From NCBI RefSeq assembly GCF_026460885.1, contig NZ_JAOVZW010000004.1, positions 1 to 64,000 of the forward strand: a stretch of 64,000 nt of DNA, written 5' to 3'. This document shows positions 25,633 to 34,461 of the stretch, one piece after another (positions within the stretch are counted from its first letter, which is position 1; the number at the start of each line of letters is the position of its first letter). The notes below the pieces were generated by a model. It searched no databases. It saw nothing but the letters and a program-made list of their open reading frames with translations, and was not told the origin of the DNA. The position numbers and the translations under genes were made by a program. The stretch is from Chryseobacterium formosum (lineage in GTDB: Bacteria > Bacteroidota > Bacteroidia > Flavobacteriales > Weeksellaceae).

Positions 25633-26844
25633 ATGAAACGCTCCGGAACTGCAACATTACCCCTTCACTACGGCAAAATACCACCTTGGCTGTACGAAAG
25701 AATGGCCATACTCGGACTGTCAATCGTAGAAGTGATGTTGGCCGATTACGGTAAAAACGAAGTTCTTCGCAGATTGGCAGATCCATTTTGGTTTCAGAGT
25801 TTTGGCGCTGTTATGGGAATGGATTGGCATTCTTCAGGAATCACAACTTCCGTTATGGGAGCTTTAAAACGTTCCATCAATCCGAAATCTAAAGAACTTG
25901 GAATTTATGTTTGTGGCGGAAAAGGTAGGTTTTCAAAAGAAACTCCAAACGAGCTTTTAGTTATTGCTGATAAAACCGGTTTAGACGGAAATGAATTGGT
26001 TCGTGCAAGTAAACTCTCCGCAAAGGTAGATAACACAGCCATTCAGGATGGATATCAATTGTACCTCCATAATTTTATTGTATCTGATGAAGGAAGCTGG
26101 TCGGTCGTGCAACAAGGAATGAACGATTCTGACGGAACGGCACGACGTTATCATTGGCATTCTGAAAATATGGAATCTTTTGTGAGTGAGCCTCACAAAG
26201 GAATTCAGGGAATTAATCGTGGGAATATTTTAAATTTAACCGCTCACGAAGCTCAGGAAAACCGAAAAGGAATTTTAGAAATTTCTCACACCAACTCAGA
26301 GAAGATTATGCAGGATTTTGCCAATTTAATTTTGCCAAATCATCATGACGTACGTGCATCAGATGTCGACTTAAAAAAGCTCGGGACATTGTTGTACATG
26401 ACTAGGGAAAATCAGCCTGAGAATTTCGAAGAATTATTATTGCTGAAAGGTGTAGGTCCTAGAACTTTGCAAAGTCTGGCTTTGGTAAGTGAAGTCATTC
26501 ATGGTGCACCTTCAAGATTCCGGGATCCAGCGAGATTTTCTTTTGCCAATGGCGGAAAAGACGGTCATCCGTTTCCCGTTCCCATCAATGTTTATGACGA
26601 AACGATTTCGATTTTACAGAAAGGCATTGAAAAATCTAAGCTCGGAAATTCAGATAAATTGCAGTCGATTAATAAGCTTCACACCATTATTTCTGATGCT
26701 GAGAAAAATTTCACGCCTGATTTCGATATCAATAAAGTGATTGAAGAAGAAAGGCAAAACTCATGGCGCTTCGGAGGGAAAACTGTTTTTGGTGATGCAG
26801 AAAAACCCGCTCCTTCAAAACCGATTCAGCTTTCTTTGTTTTAA
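25633..26844 (+). CDS. DUF763 domain protein
   Basis: A 403-residue protein matching DUF763 over nearly its full length. It starts MKRSGTATLPLHYGKIPPWL, contains FQSFGAVMGMDWHSSGITTS near 55-75 and HNFIVSDEGSWSVVQQGMN near 140-160. Near residue 275 a helix-hairpin-helix LLLKGVGPRTLQSLALVSEV suggests nucleic-acid contact. The family is widespread in archaea and bacteria and its function is not established; DNA repair has been suggested by association. It is monocistronic, with a repetitive leader. The ATG chosen is the only one matching the family start. Confidence 0.9.
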   Translation: MKRSGTATLPLHYGKIPPWLYERMAILGLSIVEVMLADYGKNEVLRRLADPFWFQSFGAVMGMDWHSSGITTSVMGALKRSINPKSKELGIYVCGGKGRFSKETPNELLVIADKTGLDGNELVRASKLSAKVDNTAIQDGYQLYLHNFIVSDEGSWSVVQQGMNDSDGTARRYHWHSENMESFVSEPHKGIQGINRGNILNLTAHEAQENRKGILEISHTNSEKIMQDFANLILPNHHDVRASDVDLKKLGTLLYMTRENQPENFEELLLLKGVGPRTLQSLALVSEVIHGAPSRFRDPARFSFANGGKDGHPFPVPINVYDETISILQKGIEKSKLGNSDKLQSINKLHTIISDAEKNFTPDFDINKVIEEERQNSWRFGGKTVFGDAEKPAPSKPIQLSLF

Positions 26845-26885
26845 ATTTTAAATCTTTACTTTTATTTCAATATTTAATCATAACG

Positions 26886-26965
26886 TTTGTCATTCCGGAG
26901 GAATCTCAACAGTTTATTATTAAAATTAAAATATTTTTTAGATTTCTACGGAATGAAAAAAAAGT
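26886..26965. repeat. Palindromic repeat, GATTCCTCCGGAATGACA family
   Basis: A left arm TTTGTCATTCCGGAGGAATC (26886-26905) and a right arm AGATTTCTACGGAATGAAAA near 26940-26960 are imperfect reverse complements around an AT-rich core of about 35 bases. The same arms bound the element at 41984-42083. Confidence 0.6.
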
Positions 26966-27058
26966 ATACAAATTTCTAAATATTAAACTAATACAAAATA
27001 TTTCATTTTCAATTCCAATAAAAATTCTATTTTTAGGTTGCATTAAAATAGAACTAAA

Positions 27059-27649
27059 ATGACGAATAAAGCCTTAGAAATTTGCTATGATTTTCCTTTT
27101 TTCTTAGATGAAGAACTTCAGGAAGTCTTTCAGGCGCACGAAAAAGTGTTTTTTCATAAAGGTGATTTTATTTTAGAAGAAGGAAAAACAGCTAACGAAT
27201 ATTATATTCTTGAAAAAGGTTTAGCCCGTTCTTTTGTCAATGATTTTAATGGAAACGAAGTTACCACGCATTTTTTCGTTGAAAATGAAATCATTATCGA
27301 AGTTTCCTCACTGTTTCAGAGAATTCCTACTCAGGAAAATATCGTCTGCATCACCGATTGCGAATGTTGGAAAATAGATTTTGAGACTTTTCAGGAACTA
27401 TATCACAAAATCCAGAATTTAAGCGAGTGGGGAAGAGCATGGATGTCTCAGGAACTTTTCGCTTACAAACAGCGTTCAGTGGAAATGTTTACCCTTTCTG
27501 CAACTAAGCGTTACCTTAATCTTTTAGAGCAAAAACCTCATGTTATACAGTTTGCTCCTTTGAAGCAAATTGCTTCTTATCTTGGTGTGACAGATACTTC
27601 TTTAAGCAGAATCCGAAAAGAATTGGTTTCGCATCCCAAGAAAATTTAA
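27059..27649 (+). CDS. Crp/Fnr family transcriptional regulator
   Basis: A 196-residue protein with a cyclic-nucleotide-binding-like beta-roll (about 20-120: FHKGDFILEEGKTANEYYILEKGLARSF and HFFVENEIIIEVSSLF, split here for length) and a C-terminal winged helix (about 145-190, IASYLGVTDTSLSRIRKEL). The usual cAMP-contacting Arg/Glu pocket is not clearly present, as in many flavobacterial relatives, so the ligand is unknown. It precedes the VOC array and could regulate it. A short inverted repeat CTTG...CAAG sits just after the gene near the next promoter. Confidence 0.9.
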   Translation: MTNKALEICYDFPFFLDEELQEVFQAHEKVFFHKGDFILEEGKTANEYYILEKGLARSFVNDFNGNEVTTHFFVENEIIIEVSSLFQRIPTQENIVCITDCECWKIDFETFQELYHKIQNLSEWGRAWMSQELFAYKQRSVEMFTLSATKRYLNLLEQKPHVIQFAPLKQIASYLGVTDTSLSRIRKELVSHPKKI

Positions 27650-27667
27650 ATCTTGTCTTATGGCAAG

Positions 27668-27696
27668 TTGATTTTCATTACGACTTGGTAATTTTG
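27668..27696 (+). promoter_or_regulatory. Promoter of the VOC tandem genes
   Basis: TTG at 27668-27670, an 18-base spacer and TAATTTTG at 27689-27696. This gives a leader of roughly 30 bases before the ATG at 27728. Confidence 0.55.
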
Positions 27697-27727
27697 GTTA
27701 AAAGTTTAACACTAAAAAATTACAAAA

Positions 27728-28138
27728 ATGGAAATCACGGATATCTATGTCAACCTTCCCGTAAAAAATGTTCAGAAAACGAGAGACTTTTGGACGAAAT
27801 TAGGATTTTCTATCAACGAACAATTTTCCGACGAAAAAGCAATTTGTGTAATCATGAAAGAAAATCATATTTACACCATGTTTTTAGCAGAAGAATTTTT
27901 CCAGACTTTCACAGACAGACCTATCGCAAAAGGAGAAACTACGCAAACGCTTCTCGCTATCGGTGTAAACAGCCGTGAAAAAGTTGATGATATGATAAAA
28001 ACTGCTGTTGATAACGGAGGTTCTACTTACAGCGAACCGCGAGATCATGGCTGGATGTATCAACATGCTTTTTCAGATTTAGATGGGCATCAATGGGAGG
28101 TAATGTTTGGAGATGTTTCTCAGATTCCGACAGAATAA
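27728..28138 (+). CDS. VOC family protein (glyoxalase/bleomycin-resistance fold)
   Basis: A 136-residue VOC protein of the extradiol dioxygenase-like type. It starts YVNLPVKNVQKTRDFWTKLGFSI and ends with HGWMYQHAFSDLDGHQWEVMF, where a metal ligand or ligand-contact position is expected. Members bind or inactivate small metabolites and drugs, often as dimers. It is followed after 26 bases by a close paralogue, so the pair is a tandem duplication. Substrate unknown. Confidence 0.88.
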   Translation: MEITDIYVNLPVKNVQKTRDFWTKLGFSINEQFSDEKAICVIMKENHIYTMFLAEEFFQTFTDRPIAKGETTQTLLAIGVNSREKVDDMIKTAVDNGGSTYSEPRDHGWMYQHAFSDLDGHQWEVMFGDVSQIPTE

Positions 28139-28164
28139 TTATTTCAAATTAAAATTTACAAAAA

Positions 28165-28572
28165 ATGAAAATCAATCAAATTTATGTTAACCTTCCGGTT
28201 AAAGATATTCAGAAAACGAAAGAATTCTGGACGAATGTAGGATTTACAATCAACGAACAGTTTTCTGATGAGAAAGCAGTTTGTGTAGTAATGAGCGATA
28301 CAATTTATGTCATGTTTTTGACGGAAGAATATTTCCAGACTTTTTCTGAAAGACCCGTTCCAAAAGGCGATACGACTCAGGTTTTGGTTGCAATTGGTTT
28401 AAACAGTCGTGAAGAAGTTGATGAGGTTGTGAATGCTGCAGTCGCAAACGGAGCTTATCAACATGAGGAACCACAGGATTATGGCTGGATGTATCAGAAT
28501 TCTTTTTGGGACATCAACGGACACGGCTGGAATGTCACTTTTGCTGATATGTCGCAAATGCCGACAGAATAG
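28165..28572 (+). CDS. VOC family protein, tandem paralogue
   Basis: A 135-residue paralogue of the preceding protein, sharing YVNLPVKDIQKTKEFWTN, FTINEQFSDEKAVCVVM and the DYGWMYQNSFWDINGHGW end. The two differ mainly in the middle loop (residues 85-110). The stop is followed directly by a 13-base sequence that also forms the end of the HxlR gene at 14120-14132. Role as above, inferred from the family. Confidence 0.88.
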   Translation: MKINQIYVNLPVKDIQKTKEFWTNVGFTINEQFSDEKAVCVVMSDTIYVMFLTEEYFQTFSERPVPKGDTTQVLVAIGLNSREEVDEVVNAAVANGAYQHEEPQDYGWMYQNSFWDINGHGWNVTFADMSQMPTE

Positions 28573-28740
28573 TTTAAACACTAATATCATAAATATTTTC
28601 TACAAATTTCACAATTAAGATGAAAACATCTGCGTAATCAGCAAAATCTACGAGAGTAAAATTTTCAAAAAATTTAATAATAAATATCTGTGAAAATATG
28701 TGAAATCAGTGGGAAAAATAAAAACAAAAAAATCAAACTT

Positions 28741-29265
28741 ATGGACACCCCAAAATCAAAAAAACTAGACATCATCATTCCTGCATTTCGAGGCCACAGT
28801 CAGAGTTTTCTGATGGTTCTTGACGGAATTTCAGAAGAAGATGCCTTAAAAAGAATCGAAGGCAGAACCAATCATATTATCTGGATGGTCGGAAACTTTC
28901 TCGATATGCGTTATGCAATGGGAAATGTTTTAGGATTAAATGAAGAATTTGGATTCAAAGATTATTTCTTTCAGGGAAAAGCGTTGGATGAAAGTTTTAA
29001 ATATCCGACTTTAGAACAGCTTAAAGCCAGCTTTCACAAAATTTCTCCATTGGTTTATCAAAAATTACTGGAAGCAACGGATGAAGATTTAGACAAAGCT
29101 TTTCCGATGGGAATGAATATCGATTTCTTTCCTGAAAATGTTCTGAATTTTGTAGGAATGTGCATCGGGCGTGAAGATTATCTCTGCGGACAAATAGGTT
29201 TAATGCGCAGAATCTTCAATTACGAAGGAATGAAATATGACTTTGACAAAGATTTAAAATATTAA
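28741..29265 (+). CDS. DinB family protein
   Basis: A 174-residue four-helix-bundle protein of the DinB superfamily. Likely metal ligands are His in RGHSQSFLMVL, His in EGRTNHIIWMVGNF and the C-terminal region CIGREDYLCGQIGLMRR, where the usual last His is replaced. The ATG at 28741 is chosen; a longer frame from 28690 would add a low-complexity Lys/Asn stretch and lacks support. Relatives include thiol S-transferases (bacillithiol or similar). The stop is adjacent to the ATG of the hydrolase gene, so they are coupled. Confidence 0.83.
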   Translation: MDTPKSKKLDIIIPAFRGHSQSFLMVLDGISEEDALKRIEGRTNHIIWMVGNFLDMRYAMGNVLGLNEEFGFKDYFFQGKALDESFKYPTLEQLKASFHKISPLVYQKLLEATDEDLDKAFPMGMNIDFFPENVLNFVGMCIGREDYLCGQIGLMRRIFNYEGMKYDFDKDLKY

Positions 29266-30042
29266 ATGAATCCTGTAGTAAAAGGTTATAAAGAAATTAA
29301 CGGAATCAAAATGCACTATGAAATTTATGGTTCTGGAAAACCTTTGGTGTTGATTCATGGAGGAGCCGGTTCGATTCGGTTTGATTTTAAAGAAATTATT
29401 CCGAGACTTGAAAACCAATTTCAACTCGTTGGAATTGATCTTCAAAATCACGGAATGACAGAGCATCGCAATATTCCCGAAACTTTCGAGCAGGATGCAA
29501 AAGATGTTGCTGCACTTTTGAAAGAAATTAATATTGAGAAAACCTCATTTTGGGGTTTCAGTAACGGTGGAAATACGGTGATGCAAATCGTTCATCTTTT
29601 TCCTGATTTGGTTGAAAAACTTATTGTCGCTTCTGCATTTTACAAAAAAAATGGAATGATAGATGGTTTTTTTGAAGGAATGATGGATGCAAGTTTAGAA
29701 TCTATGCCGGAATCTCTGAAAAACAATTTTTTAAACTTAAATCCGGACTTTTTAGCACTTGAAAATATGTTTGAGAAAGACAGCAAAAGAATGCAGACTT
29801 TCGAAGACTGGAGCGAAGATATTTTGAAAGGAATAAAATCTCCGACATTATTTATTTCTGGTGATAAAGATGTGATGAAACCTGAACACGTTGTTGAAAT
29901 GTGGTGTTTGGTAGAGAATTCTCAATTAATGATTCTCCCTGCAACTCACGCCTCTTACATGATGGCAGGTTTCGAAGGAAATGTTGATGAAAAACTGATT
30001 GATTTTACAGTAGATCAGGTTGAGAAATTTTTGAATAATTGA
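29266..30042 (+). CDS. Alpha/beta hydrolase
   Basis: A 258-residue alpha/beta-hydrolase fold protein. It has the oxyanion segment LVLIHGGAGS (about 28-37), the nucleophile elbow GFSNGG (Ser about 98), the Asp of LFISGDKD near 205 and the His of LPATHASYM near 230. The catalytic triad is complete. It starts directly after the DinB stop. Substrate (ester, lactone or epoxide) cannot be deduced. Confidence 0.9.
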   Translation: MNPVVKGYKEINGIKMHYEIYGSGKPLVLIHGGAGSIRFDFKEIIPRLENQFQLVGIDLQNHGMTEHRNIPETFEQDAKDVAALLKEINIEKTSFWGFSNGGNTVMQIVHLFPDLVEKLIVASAFYKKNGMIDGFFEGMMDASLESMPESLKNNFLNLNPDFLALENMFEKDSKRMQTFEDWSEDILKGIKSPTLFISGDKDVMKPEHVVEMWCLVENSQLMILPATHASYMMAGFEGNVDEKLIDFTVDQVEKFLNN

Positions 30043-30352
30043 AATTAAATTTAAAATCTACTATAAAAAATAGATTCTTCAATCCTCTTCGCTACTTTCA
30101 GAATGACAGGCGTAAAGTCTCAAAAACATTCAGCCTTTGCTGGTGAAATCGAAGATTCGACGTAGTCAAACGCCTTTGCGAACGAAAGATATTTTCAAAA
30201 ATTTAAAAAAAATCTTAGAGGACTTTGAGTTTAAACATAAACACGAGTTACGCAAATATTTTACACAAATTTCTACGAATGTTTTATTAGTGTAATTAGT
30301 GAAAAAAAATTCGTGCTTAATCAAACAAAAATATTAATTAAAAATAAAAATC
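30043..30352. repeat. Gene-free stretch made of dispersed repeats
   Basis: The 310 bases hold three repeat types in series. An AGATTCTTC...CAGAATGACA arm lies at 30072-30108, the CTTTGCG type at 30131-30185, and a TTTAAACA...CACAAAT/GTGTAATTAGTG type at about 30229-30316. No ORF, promoter or RNA gene was recognised. Confidence 0.5.
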
Positions 30353-30784
30353 ATGGCTAAATTAAATCCTTACTTAAATTTCGATGGTAAAGCAGAAGAA
30401 GCTTTTACATTTTACAAATCCATTTTTGGTGGAGAGTTCCGTGGAGAAATTTACAAAATGGGAAATGCTCCCGGAACTGAAAATTTATCAGACGAAGAAA
30501 AAAACAGAGTAATGCATATTGCGCTTCCTATTGGTGGAGATTTGCTGATGGCATCAGACATTGTTCCAAGTTTCGGGCAAAAACTGAATGTTGGAAACAA
30601 TAATTATGTTTCAATTTTCCCGGAATCAAGAGAAGAAGCTGACAGACTTTTCAAAGGACTTTCTGAAGGTGGAAATATCGAAATGCCGCTTGAAGACCAG
30701 TTTTGGGGAGACTATTTCGGAAGTTTTCAAGACAAATATGGGGTGCATTGGATGATTAATTATAACGAAGAATACACAAATTAA
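30353..30784 (+). CDS. VOC family protein, PhnB type
   Basis: A 143-residue protein of the PhnB/YhdG-like VOC branch. It starts LNPYLNFDGKAEEAFTFYKSIFGGEF and ends FWGDYFGSFQDKYGVHWMINY. The family is often annotated as glyoxalase-like or '3-demethylubiquinone methyltransferase-like', but activity is rarely shown. It has its own 310-base upstream gap, filled with repeats, and a downstream hairpin that probably terminates it. Confidence 0.88.
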   Translation: MAKLNPYLNFDGKAEEAFTFYKSIFGGEFRGEIYKMGNAPGTENLSDEEKNRVMHIALPIGGDLLMASDIVPSFGQKLNVGNNNYVSIFPESREEADRLFKGLSEGGNIEMPLEDQFWGDYFGSFQDKYGVHWMINYNEEYTN

Positions 30785-30802
30785 TCATATATTTATCTGT
30801 AA

Positions 30803-30833
30803 AAGGGTGGCTGTTTTGGTTACCCTTCTTTTT
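30803..30833 (+). terminator. Probable terminator
   Basis: AAGGGT (30803-30808) pairs with ACCCTT (30822-30827), with further weak pairing inside, followed by a T-rich run. Confidence 0.5.
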
Positions 30834-30851
30834 ACAATTTAAAATAAGCTT

Positions 30852-31265
30852 ATGGAAAAAATTAAAATTGATATTACAATTCTTGCTCCCGTAGAAAAAG
30901 TTTGGGACTATTTTAATACTCCTGAACATATTACAAAATGGAATTTTGCTCACGAATCTTGGGAATGTCTGAGTTCTGAAAATGATTTAAGAGTAGGAGG
31001 GAAATTCAAAACAAGAATGGAGGCAAAAGACGGAAGTTTCGGGTTTGATTTCGAAGGAATTTATGATGAGGTAATCACCAATGAAAAAATACAGTATCAT
31101 TTGGAAGACGGGAGAGTCGTAGAAGTGATTTTCGAAAAAATAGACGAAAACACTACCAAAGTAACCGAAATTTTCGATCCTGAAACTCAAAATTCAGCAG
31201 AAATGCAACGTGACGGTTGGTATGCGATACTTAATAATTTTCATAAATACGTGGAAAACCATTAA
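30852..31265 (+). CDS. SRPBCC family protein (AHSA1-like)
   Basis: A 137-residue START/Bet v1-like protein of the AHSA1 branch. Family marks are APVEKVWDYFNTPEHITKWNF, then RVGGKFKTRMEAKDGSFGF and FEGIYDEV. The fold forms a hydrophobic pocket for small ligands. It is the first of a close-packed run (gaps of 17 and 10 bases) with a helix-hairpin-helix protein and a two-domain VOC protein. Ligand unknown. Confidence 0.88.
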   Translation: MEKIKIDITILAPVEKVWDYFNTPEHITKWNFAHESWECLSSENDLRVGGKFKTRMEAKDGSFGFDFEGIYDEVITNEKIQYHLEDGRVVEVIFEKIDENTTKVTEIFDPETQNSAEMQRDGWYAILNNFHKYVENH

Positions 31266-31282
31266 TTTTAAAACTTTTTATC

Positions 31283-31537
31283 ATGATTAATTTAGTAATA
31301 ATGGCAAGATGCTTAAAGCCTGTTTACACTGAGAATCATGTTGTGGAAAACAAATTTTTGCAGGGAATTATAGCAAATCCTGCAAGAAGAACATTGGAAA
31401 AAGAAAAGATAGATTCTCTCGGAAAACTTTCAGATTATTCTGAAAATGAGCTGATGAAGTTTCATGGTTTCGGAAAAAATACAATTCTGAAGCTTAAAAA
31501 TTATATGGAACAAAACAATTTTTCTTTAAAATCTTAA
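31283..31537 (+). CDS. Small helix-hairpin-helix protein (RNAP alpha-CTD-like)
   Basis: An 84-residue protein. The C-terminal half (about 30-80) is similar to the C-terminal domain of RNA polymerase alpha, with ANPARRTLEKEKIDSLGKLS and FHGFGKNTILKLKNYM, a helix-hairpin-helix DNA-binding element. An alternative start at 31301 (MARCLKPVY) is possible. It lies inside a run of small-molecule enzymes. DNA binding is inferred from the fold only. Confidence 0.75.
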   Translation: MINLVIMARCLKPVYTENHVVENKFLQGIIANPARRTLEKEKIDSLGKLSDYSENELMKFHGFGKNTILKLKNYMEQNNFSLKS

Positions 31538-31547
31538 AATTAAAATT

Positions 31548-32414
31548 ATGAATAACAATATTTTTCCCTGTCTTTGGTACGACGGAGATGCAAAAGAATC
31601 ATCCGAATTTTACTGTAAAGTTTTTGATGGAAAAATCACTGCAGACACACCAGTTGTAATGAATATTGATCTTTTTGGTCAGAAAATTATGCTGCTGAAT
31701 GGTGGTCCTTATTTTCAGAAAAATGCTTCGGTTTCTTTTATGATTATCTGCGATATGGAAGATGAAGTCCAGAAATATTGGGATCAGTTAATGGATGGAG
31801 GAATGGCTTTAATGGAAATCGGTGAATATCCCTGGAGTAAAAAATATGGCTGGGTTCGGGATAGATTCGGGGTGACATGGCAAGTTTATCTTGGTAAAAA
31901 TGGTGATGTGGAACAGAAAATTATTCCGACTTTGATGTTTATTCATCAAAATAACGGAAAAGCCATGAAAGCTATGGAATTTTACACAGAGATTTTCCCA
32001 AATTCGAAAATTGGAGGAGTTCTGAAATACGGAGACGGAGTGGGTGACGAAAACCACGAAATTCCTGAAAATGTACAGCACGCTCATTTTGAAATTGACG
32101 GATATTCTTTCTTTTGTATGGATAATTCTTATGATCATAAATTTGATTTTAATGAAGGAATTTCAATGGTTGTGATGACCGATAACCAAGAGCAGACCGA
32201 TCATCTTTGGAATTCTCTTATCTCAGATGGCGGAAGAGAAAGTATGTGTGGTTGGTTGAAAGACCAGTTCGGATTTAGTTGGCAAATCGTTCCAAAAAGA
32301 TTAATTGAACTGATGAACGATTCCGATCAGGAAAAATCTCAGAAAGTCGTTCAAGCAATGATGAAAATGCAGAAAATTGTTATAAAGGATTTGGAAGAAG
32401 CGTATAATTCTTAA
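31548..32414 (+). CDS. Two-domain VOC protein (PhnB-like fusion)
   Basis: A 288-residue protein with two consecutive PhnB-type VOC domains. The first (about 5-120) starts FPCLWYDGDAKESSEFYCKV and ends KYGWVRDRFGVTWQVYLG. The second (about 128-260) starts PTLMFIHQNNGKAMKAMEFY and ends WLKDQFGFSWQIVPKRL. Such pseudo-dimers form a single pocket per half. A charged helical tail follows. It is 10 bases after the helix-hairpin-helix gene. Substrate unknown. Confidence 0.9.
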   Translation: MNNNIFPCLWYDGDAKESSEFYCKVFDGKITADTPVVMNIDLFGQKIMLLNGGPYFQKNASVSFMIICDMEDEVQKYWDQLMDGGMALMEIGEYPWSKKYGWVRDRFGVTWQVYLGKNGDVEQKIIPTLMFIHQNNGKAMKAMEFYTEIFPNSKIGGVLKYGDGVGDENHEIPENVQHAHFEIDGYSFFCMDNSYDHKFDFNEGISMVVMTDNQEQTDHLWNSLISDGGRESMCGWLKDQFGFSWQIVPKRLIELMNDSDQEKSQKVVQAMMKMQKIVIKDLEEAYNS

Positions 32415-32420
32415 ATATTT

Positions 32421-32501
32421 GGCTGGAAGCTAGATGATGGAGGCTGAAAGTAATATAAAAACTGTAAATAACTTCCTACATACAGTTTCCATCATCCAAC
32501 T
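32421..32501. repeat. Inverted repeat, GGAAGCTGGAAG family
   Basis: GGCTGGAAGCTAGATGATGG in the left arm (from 32421) and CCATCATCCAAC in the right arm (to 32500) are imperfect reverse complements. It is a relative of the element at 12857-12936. Confidence 0.5.
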
Positions 32502-32551
32502 ATTTTTTCTTCGGCTTGCTGTTTGTTGTTACTAATGAAAAAGATTTGCTT

Positions 32552-33385
32552 ATGAAGACACAGAACAAGTCAAAGTCATTATCGAAAGTACCTAAAGACG
32601 GATTGTATCCGGAGATTATTAGAAAAAATTATTTAGGAAGTAAGAAATTACTCAATAAAAAAGCAATTATTTCCGGTGGTGACAGCGGAATCGGACAAGC
32701 AGTTGCCGTGCATTTTGCGAGAGAGGGTGCAGATATCGCAATCATTTACAAAGAAAGCATAAAAGATGCAAAAGAGACACAAAAGCTCGTTGAAAAAGAA
32801 GGTGGAAAATGTATTCTTTTTAAAGGTGATATTTCTAAAAAAGCATTTAGGAATACTACTTTAGAAAAAATCAAAAAAGAATGGAAAACTATTGATGTTC
32901 TAGTTAACAACGCAGGAATTCAGTTTCCTAAAACTGAGGTTTCTAAAATTAATGATGAGCAAATCAAAGAAACTTTCGAGGTTAATATCATTTCAATGAT
33001 TTCATTTACAAGAGATTGTTTAGCTTTAATGAAAAAAGGCGGAAGAATCATCTGTACAACTTCAGTTACAGCATATCGTGGAAGTGACCATCTCATCGAT
33101 TATTCAGCAACGAAAGGGGCAATTGCAACATTTATCCGTTCGCTTTCTGTAAATCTTGCCGAACAGAAAATTTTGGTCAATGGAGTTGCTCCGGGACCAA
33201 TTTGGACGCCTTTAGTGAAAGAAACGTTTGAAGATATTGCCTCTTTTGGAAAAGATACTCCTTTAAAAAGAGCGGGACAACCCTCAGAAGTTGCTCCGGC
33301 GTACGTTTTTCTTGCTTCTGAAGATTCAAGCTATATTACAGGCGAAATCATTCACATCAACGGTGGAGATTTTGTCGGCGGATAA
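32552..33385 (+). CDS. SDR family oxidoreductase (YghA-like)
   Basis: A 277-residue SDR with an N-terminal extension. The cofactor loop is SGGDSGIGQAVAV (about 48-60), NNAGIQ is near 126, catalytic Ser is in CTTSVTAY, YxxxK is in YSATKGAI (about 191) and VAPGPIWTP follows. The extension and GEIIHINGGDFVGG end match the YghA/YhxC branch. The ATG at 32552 is chosen over a TTG at 32516 because the added residues are unlike the family. Substrate unknown; it may act on aldehydes or sugar derivatives. Confidence 0.9.
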   Translation: MKTQNKSKSLSKVPKDGLYPEIIRKNYLGSKKLLNKKAIISGGDSGIGQAVAVHFAREGADIAIIYKESIKDAKETQKLVEKEGGKCILFKGDISKKAFRNTTLEKIKKEWKTIDVLVNNAGIQFPKTEVSKINDEQIKETFEVNIISMISFTRDCLALMKKGGRIICTTSVTAYRGSDHLIDYSATKGAIATFIRSLSVNLAEQKILVNGVAPGPIWTPLVKETFEDIASFGKDTPLKRAGQPSEVAPAYVFLASEDSSYITGEIIHINGGDFVGG

Positions 33386-33417
33386 ATAATTTATATAAAC
33401 CTAAATCTTAAAAAAAT

Positions 33418-33846
33418 ATGGAAATTTTTGAATATACAATTCAAATTAATGCGGCTCCCGAAAAAGTATGGACTGTGCTTTGGGATGATTTCAGTTACAG
33501 ACAATGGACTTCCGCTTTTACCGAAGGCTCATTTTACATGGGAACTTGGGAACAAGATAGTATTGTTAAATTTTTTGATCCAAACAACAACGGAATGTAC
33601 AGTCGTGTTTTGAAAAACAATCCAAACAAAGAAATGACTTTTCTGCATCTTGGCGAAATTTATGACGGAGTAGAAGTTCCTCAGGATTGGGGTGATGCAA
33701 CAGAATCTTATATTTTGGAAGAAACAGAAGATGGTACAAAGCTGACTGCAAAAATTAATACTTCAGAAGAATTTAAAAGTTTCTTTGAAGATAAATTTCC
33801 AATTGCACTTCAGAATGTGAAAAATTTAGCAGAAAATCAATTATAG
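33418..33846 (+). CDS. SRPBCC family protein
   Basis: A 142-residue START-like protein: EYTIQINAAPEKVWTVLWDD, then SRVLKNNPNKEMTFLHLGEI and ESYILEETEDGTKLTAKI. It is a likely ligand-binding or cyclase-like small protein. It is 32 bases after the SDR gene and followed by a second SRPBCC gene of the same branch; together they look like a duplication. Confidence 0.87.
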   Translation: MEIFEYTIQINAAPEKVWTVLWDDFSYRQWTSAFTEGSFYMGTWEQDSIVKFFDPNNNGMYSRVLKNNPNKEMTFLHLGEIYDGVEVPQDWGDATESYILEETEDGTKLTAKINTSEEFKSFFEDKFPIALQNVKNLAENQL

Positions 33847-33916
33847 CTAAATACAAATTGCAAGTATTTAATTAGTGCTAAAATTTGTGTTTAAAATAAA
33901 TCAAAAATTAAAAAAT

Positions 33917-34366
33917 ATGGAAACCCTATCTTACGAAATTATCATCAACGCATCCAAACAGAAAATCTGGGATGTTCTTTGGGGAAGCGAAACTTACAGT
34001 GAATGGACGAAATTTTTCAATCCAGATTCTGCATCAACAATGAAAACCGATTGGCAAGTCGGTGGAAAAACCTATTTTGTAAATGCAGAAGGTGCAGGAA
34101 TGGTTTCTACAATTGACAGCTTAGAAAAACCTGACCAGATTATTTTTAAGCATTTAGGGATGGTCGATAAAGATGGAAATGAAGACACTCAAAGCAAAGA
34201 AGTGATGGAGTGGAGTGGCTGTTTCGAAAAATATATACTGATCGATTTTGATGGAAAAACAAAACTTCACACCGAAGTTCAGGTTGAAAAAGCATGGCGG
34301 GATCACATGGACGAAGGTTTTAATAAAGGTTTACAGATTGTGAAAGAACTTTCTGAAACAATATAA
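33917..34366 (+). CDS. SRPBCC family protein, paralogue
   Basis: A 149-residue relative of the preceding protein. It starts LSYEIIINASKQKIWDVLWG and contains TIDSLEKPDQIIFKHLGMV and WSGCFEKYILIDFDGKTKLH. The ATG at 33917 is preferred; a longer frame from 33875 adds an unrelated Lys/Asn stretch. A terminator follows. Confidence 0.87.
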   Translation: METLSYEIIINASKQKIWDVLWGSETYSEWTKFFNPDSASTMKTDWQVGGKTYFVNAEGAGMVSTIDSLEKPDQIIFKHLGMVDKDGNEDTQSKEVMEWSGCFEKYILIDFDGKTKLHTEVQVEKAWRDHMDEGFNKGLQIVKELSETI

Positions 34367-34388
34367 TACAGACAAAATAGTTTTCATT

Positions 34389-34418
34389 AAAGAGGTTTGG
34401 GTAAGAAGCCTCTTTTTT
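34389..34418 (+). terminator. Rho-independent terminator
   Basis: AAAGAGG (34389-34395) and CCTCTTT (34409-34415) pair, with a T-run following. It closes the SRPBCC genes. Confidence 0.7.
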
Positions 34419-34461
34419 CTGTTTAATTTTAAACAAAATTCAAAACACTTTATAAGGCATC

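Noticed and set aside
25545..25754. Frame running through the heptamer repeat and into the DUF763 start
   Set aside because: It overlaps the DUF763 coding sequence in another frame, and the repeated NHQSS-like product is only a translation of the heptamer.
27059..27649. cAMP receptor for the cyclases (also the regulator at 62272)
   Set aside because: No clear cAMP-binding residues are seen in either regulator; family membership alone is not evidence.
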